Source: Lachnospiraceae bacterium UBA1760
GTDB lineage: Bacteria; Bacillota; Clostridia; Lachnospirales; Lachnospiraceae
NCBI GenBank assembly: GCA_002314775.1
Contig: DCHE01000027.1
Location: 71,343 to 122,486, forward strand
Direction of reading: 5' to 3'
Length of the DNA stretch: 51,144 bases
Made by a program: the position numbers and the translations under genes. This document shows, piece after piece, positions 48,201 through 51,144 of this stretch (positions are counted from its first letter, which is position 1; every line of letters begins with the position of its first letter). The notes below the pieces were generated by a model, which saw nothing but the letters and a program-made list of their open reading frames with translations, did not search any database and was not told the origin of the DNA.

Positions 48201-51123
48201 CAAAGTAATTCTTCATTACAAGCTTTATAAATTTACCCTGGCCTTTATTTCCTGAAAGACTTTCAGCACATATACGCTTTAAAATATCACCACCATAGGT
48301 TTTCTTCTGACCTTCATCAAGAAGAGAAATGAGTACATCAATAGATATTTTCTCCTCCTGCATCTCATCAAGAATATTATTGATTTTATAGCTATTTCCT
48401 TCAATATTATTATTAATAATTTCCTGAACCTTTTTCTGATCATTTACGAACTTAAGCTTAACTTCTTCTTCGGTCTTTATATCGGCTTCTTCAGCTTCCG
48501 TTCCAATTACGTCAGAAACCATATCCTGAACTATCTTTGAGGCTTTTGTTATCTCAGCATTTATCATATCGTCAACTTTAGCAAGCTCAGCTAACATATC
48601 TCCATCAATCTTAGAAAGTTCTTCCTTTAACTTATTCTTAACTGTGTCAAGCTCCTGAACGGCTCCAAGCAATGTGGCACCACCAACCATCTTATTGAGG
48701 GCTCCGGTTAGTGCTTCCTTAATCTCTTCCTTTCCAGCAGGAATTGGCAGTCTGTCGATAAAGCCGGCCATATACCCTTTATTCTTCGCAAGAAGAGCTA
48801 CAGCATCGATATTATCAAGAAGAACCTTCTTAACTCTTAAGCCCTTTCTTTGCTCCGCGCTTAACTTGCTATTAATATCAACCATATCCATTGATACAGT
48901 GTCTTTTGAGAAGATAAGGTCTGCCACTAAATTCTTTATGCTTTCCTCCTCCTTAGACCATTTGGTCTGCTCCTCAAAAGCCTTTCTTCTTTGATCTTCA
49001 GCTTCCCTGAGTTTCTTTTCTTCCTCCTCACGGAGCTTTAATAACTCTTCGCGCTTCTTTGCAAATTCCTCTTCAAGCTCATCCTTATCCTCAAGATTCT
49101 CCTTCTTCTTTGCAATCTTCTCCTTTACCTCATTCATCTTGATGGAAACCTTCTTACCAAGATTTCCAGCTTCACTCTCCTTATTTCTAGCCTTAACCTT
49201 CTCTAGGATTTCAACTGTATTAACAAGCTTTTCCTGATTTGTACTTTTCTCAAGGTTTGTGAAGTCATTTATTCCGAGCATATCCCTAAGGATTTCCTCT
49301 GACAAGGCAAGTCCCTGTCTATCAGCATTAAGCACCGTTGCAGCCACATATCTGCACAAATCTGCTGGAACATTCTTAAGCTCCTTATAATACTTTTCAA
49401 GAACAACTCCGGTTCTTTTTTCGATGAAGCTGATGAAGTATTCTTTATTAAGAAGAATCTCCTCCTCTGGTATATCCTCTACATTTAATTCTTCAATACG
49501 CCTATTAGTAAAATACTTACCGAAGAGATTCTCGTTCTTCATAATACCATTCTCGATATTCCTTCTCAGACCATCAATATCAGTATTAAGCTTTATCCAC
49601 TTAAATTGGCTTCCAACGAGAACCTTGAGAGTAAGTGTTCCATCCTTCTCCTGCATAAGTCCCATCATTGTATGCGAAACCTTTGTCTTATTATTTGAAA
49701 ACTTACGGCTTAATCCCCTTTTTCTATCAAGGCCGAAGGTTGCAGTATTGAAATATTCGCAATGCTCAGTATTTGCTGGAAAACTCATTGTAAGCTTATG
49801 AAGCTTGCAAATGATATCATAACCGTCACTTCCAAGTGTTCTATAGAGATCCTCTACAGGCATACCCATAATGAACTTGGCAATTCCATTTGGAACCTTA
49901 TCGAGCGAACTGAGAGAATCATTCACCCTGGCTGTCATTGCATCATCATCTATCTTTTGTTTTCTCTTCTCCTCTGGAACAAGCTTTCCAGCATAGTATT
50001 TGCCCCTCTCTGGCACCTTATTAGCTGGATTAACTGAGCCAAATTCGATTAACTTGCCATACTCGATAATTGTCTTTGCATCCGTAACATTTTCAGACTC
50101 TAATTTCGAAAATGATGCCTGAGCAAGCATAAATGAGGAAATTAAACCAAGCTCCTCCATAAGAGAATCCATTGTATTAATAACCAACTTGTATCTAGTA
50201 TCGCTAAAAATATGTGTCTTTTTATTCAAGTAATACTGACACCACTCAATTGCGGCAGAATACTTGTTCTCGAGATTCTTAGTGTAATCATAGAGACTCT
50301 CACCAGACTTTCTTGGTTTATCCACAGCATTATTTACAGCAATCAGACTCCCCTTTAGTTTTTTCATAGTATCGCTGTCATCATGATGCTTTCTTCTATG
50401 TGATATCATTGCATCTCTTGTTTGTCGTGCAGAATTAATGAATTTCATCTCTGCTAAAAGCTTTTCATGCTTATCCTCAATTTTTCTGAGGTTTAATTTC
50501 TTTTCTCTCTCCTTCGCTTTGCTATCCTTCCTTTCATTCTTTGATTTCTGATATTTTTCAAGTGCCTTTTTTCCAAAAATAGGATCGTCCATTTCAAAAA
50601 ACACTGCACCAGGAGTTTTTGCTAACTGCCTTTTCTTTAGCATTTCAACATATTCATAGTTTAACTCATTACCCTCCTTTATATTCTTCTGCAGCTTTCT
50701 TATATCAAGGTGGTAAAGCAAGCGTTTTTCCCTGGCCTCAAGAGCTTCTTCAAGCCTCATATGTGTTTCTTCATCATTTAATTCTTTTTCTTTTATTTCT
50801 TCATCAGTTAGTATATATTTTAAAATTTCAGACTGCGCTTTATTATCAAATAAATCGCCATTGTCAAGGGAATCGTCCTTCTCAATAACGGAAATATTGT
50901 CTATGTCTTCTAATTCTGCAGCTAACTTTTCTTCGGACTTAATCTCAGTATTAATCTCAGTATTAATCTCAGTATTAATCTCAGTCTTAATCTCAGTCTT
51001 ATCCTCAGTCTTTTTCATATTCCATGCTTCATTCTTAGCAGCAGTCTTTATCTTCTGCATTGCTTCAGAATTATCCTTAGCCTTTATCTCGCTGCTTACT
51101 TCACTTTTTTCAGCATTCTTCAT
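45208..51123 (-). CDS. Giant helical protein with an embedded ABC1/UbiB-type atypical kinase domain (5' end probably outside the window)
   Basis: At least 1,971 residues. The reading frame stays open to the window edge and the first ATG here has GAGGAG directly against it, so the true start probably lies upstream. N-terminal Lys/Glu-rich helices include a TEIN repeat. A partly globular region follows (about 420-600), then coiled coil (about 650-720). An ABC1-family domain spans about 1095-1480: FIKGAG (Lys1109) in place of KxGQ, the Ala-rich loop GAAS (1176-1179), VVIKI with Lys1202, the catalytic loop FYHGDLHAGN with Asp1388, and DFG Asp1405 (VIDFGN). About 490 more helical residues follow. 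There is no signal peptide or TM segment. UbiB proteins are normally about 550 residues and support quinone synthesis. Nothing here suggests quinones, so the role must differ. Confidence 0.88.
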   Translation of the reverse strand: MKNAEKSEVSSEIKAKDNSEAMQKIKTAAKNEAWNMKKTEDKTEIKTEINTEINTEINTEIKSEEKLAAELEDIDNISVIEKDDSLDNGDLFDNKAQSEILKYILTDEEIKEKELNDEETHMRLEEALEAREKRLLYHLDIRKLQKNIKEGNELNYEYVEMLKKRQLAKTPGAVFFEMDDPIFGKKALEKYQKSKNERKDSKAKEREKKLNLRKIEDKHEKLLAEMKFINSARQTRDAMISHRRKHHDDSDTMKKLKGSLIAVNNAVDKPRKSGESLYDYTKNLENKYSAAIEWCQYYLNKKTHIFSDTRYKLVINTMDSLMEELGLISSFMLAQASFSKLESENVTDAKTIIEYGKLIEFGSVNPANKVPERGKYYAGKLVPEEKRKQKIDDDAMTARVNDSLSSLDKVPNGIAKFIMGMPVEDLYRTLGSDGYDIICKLHKLTMSFPANTEHCEYFNTATFGLDRKRGLSRKFSNNKTKVSHTMMGLMQEKDGTLTLKVLVGSQFKWIKLNTDIDGLRRNIENGIMKNENLFGKYFTNRRIEELNVEDIPEEEILLNKEYFISFIEKRTGVVLEKYYKELKNVPADLCRYVAATVLNADRQGLALSEEILRDMLGINDFTNLEKSTNQEKLVNTVEILEKVKARNKESEAGNLGKKVSIKMNEVKEKIAKKKENLEDKDELEEEFAKKREELLKLREEEEKKLREAEDQRRKAFEEQTKWSKEEESIKNLVADLIFSKDTVSMDMVDINSKLSAEQRKGLRVKKVLLDNIDAVALLAKNKGYMAGFIDRLPIPAGKEEIKEALTGALNKMVGGATLLGAVQELDTVKNKLKEELSKIDGDMLAELAKVDDMINAEITKASKIVQDMVSDVIGTEAEEADIKTEEEVKLKFVNDQKKVQEIINNNIEGNSYKINNILDEMQEEKISIDVLISLLDEGQKKTYGGDILKRICAESLSGNKGQGKFIKLVMKNYFENVPAMSQRAMFGSAIRNSRPLPLSLKAIKEGKELDDDYKAKQKVAEENIAKYDKEIEAIDKEGGILAVIKKTGPLGKKVNETSKRFINEKEYLMAKLNARMGNNLLNNKDQATDQIEKDYIEKLGGSFMAGFIKGAGPLFQKTLQGLPVSKKTSPFLAEALDDVKSKLLPIPQDVVEAQLLDMINKSNGAVHKIDVVKSLGAASVGQAFLCKIYGNSIPEGREVVIKILRPDAQNRMKTEMKLMLDCAEKTNEGMKATFEGQLNSIFKELNLKLEANNVIEGEVYNKALSAKSGNHVESMKLFGFIKPTEDYMACEKADGETVDSYLKSVDEEVVEVLRTFAKVTEDGKSLVLDEDKKLSLKLNRKNQSKYMGTVLKLNSIIADVKKRQGYIIELGEKWVKEGLYGGGFYHGDLHAGNIMVSDEKATVIDFGNCTKLSPKEIETITAMMTSACLGKSCVDEFMNGFYSLMVKSEKMEQLKQEKGEELKKIIEGVFTLGGPTETGERIAAVLLKAQELGFELPASIHNFSMCQMRINNTIDSMNDKIKELKEFSNQLGIISEGEMDTTKPDREIDFNLVKCCRRYMMSKGYQRSKGKAEESRNIQKKLLLRDVYFEKQPKRKQAENEAAVNQRDKFIDELNEAAENKDKREEFLKKFETSGFEFRKYNFLTEFYALKRRILDAKGNIGALKEDAKRYYEMVDAYPSVVNSIYQDYSTKYKNEYDHLLAGNNLTADEKKTVPYLENLVGAALSLQSNKNNGDLYSAKEFRGNKTITISPSEQIKRTKLLFDYILGLCKKLYGEKSTKDRIIEYWEMKDKGAEDYKFEEKAADIKAEVASQTVCAMREDRLNDRYYEISKKLPLVSLDDFNENMADYYTDPIYGAELKNAAREFFELNEKKKKLVNDIQEMDENEEERMTKLQNEIIPELILNISLRKINDLKEDASKIQDSVASINGSLDDFISIMSRQISSNIFVTATRLGPGYMKKHGAELKKVGE
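50939..51010 (-). repeat. 12-bp tandem repeat in the giant kinase-protein gene
   Basis: Six 12-bp units (TTAATCTCAGTA, the last three slightly diverged) from 50939 to 51010 encode TEIN/TEIK tetrapeptides in a probable linker or helix. The frame is kept because 12 is a multiple of three, so copy-number change would alter length only. Confidence 0.85.
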
Positions 51124-51144
51124 CTCCTCAGCAAGCTTTGACTT

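Noticed and set aside
45208..51123. A true ubiquinone-synthesis UbiB
   Set aside because: The length, lack of the C-terminal membrane segments, altered KxGQ motif and anaerobic setting do not fit. Only the kinase-like core is shared.
1..51144. A genomic island, prophage or transposon
   Set aside because: No integrase, transposase, phage structural gene, terminal repeat or clear shift in base composition or codon use was seen.

Overview
The window looks like a chromosome segment of an anaerobic, plant-polysaccharide-degrading Firmicute, most likely a Lachnospiraceae member of the Butyrivibrio / Pseudobutyrivibrio / Lachnospira kind. This is inferred from low GC, a cytosolic GH94 cellobiose phosphorylase, a lipoprotein GH9 cellulase, a Gram-positive Tad/Flp pilus locus, Big_2 and leucine-rich-repeat surface proteins, and strong AGGAGG-type ribosome binding sites. 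No rRNA, tRNA, CRISPR array, transposase or phage gene was found. All genes but one (the GH94 phosphorylase) are on the minus strand, so operons read from high to low coordinates.

Layout. 1-1.9 kb: two small membrane proteins and a TetR regulator. 1.9-4.8 kb: the cellobiose phosphorylase behind two tandem promoters, a cre-like site and a folded leader. 4.8-13.1 kb: a 2,446-residue helical protein of unknown function behind a GNAT gene. 13.2-14.8 kb: a small bacterial-PH protein, an acyl-ACP thioesterase and an acyl carrier protein. 15-28 kb: one long overlapping operon reading tadZ, tadA (cpaF), tadB, tadC, flp, a DUF5702/TadG-like gene, two TadE-like pseudopilins, an FHA protein, a thioester adhesin with a Thr-Gln ester domain and a variant sorting signal, and a membrane-anchored Thr-rich stalk protein. 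28.3-30.1 kb: a hybrid sensor kinase. 30.2-35.7 kb: a GH9 lipoprotein and a GtrA-YfhO fusion, read together. 35.8-38.1 kb: a CbbX-type AAA+ ATPase followed by a HisA of the eukaryotic (yeast HIS6-like) type. 38.3-44.9 kb: two paralogous secreted LRR proteins sharing a distinctive C-terminal domain. 45.2 kb to the end: a second giant protein (at least 1,971 residues) with an atypical ABC1/UbiB-family kinase domain buried in its middle.

How it fits together. GH9 at the surface would release cello-oligosaccharides and GH94 would phosphorolyse cellobiose inside the cell. The Tad operon, the ester/thioester adhesin and the LRR proteins form a surface-attachment set suited to life on plant fibre or in the gut. 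The least explained and most interesting items are the two giant cytosolic proteins, above all the one with the embedded ABC1 kinase; the C-terminal domain shared by the LRR proteins, with an apparent relic of it 23 kb away; and the 21-bp-phased direct repeats upstream of one LRR gene. All family assignments come from reading the translated sequence; none was checked by a database search.
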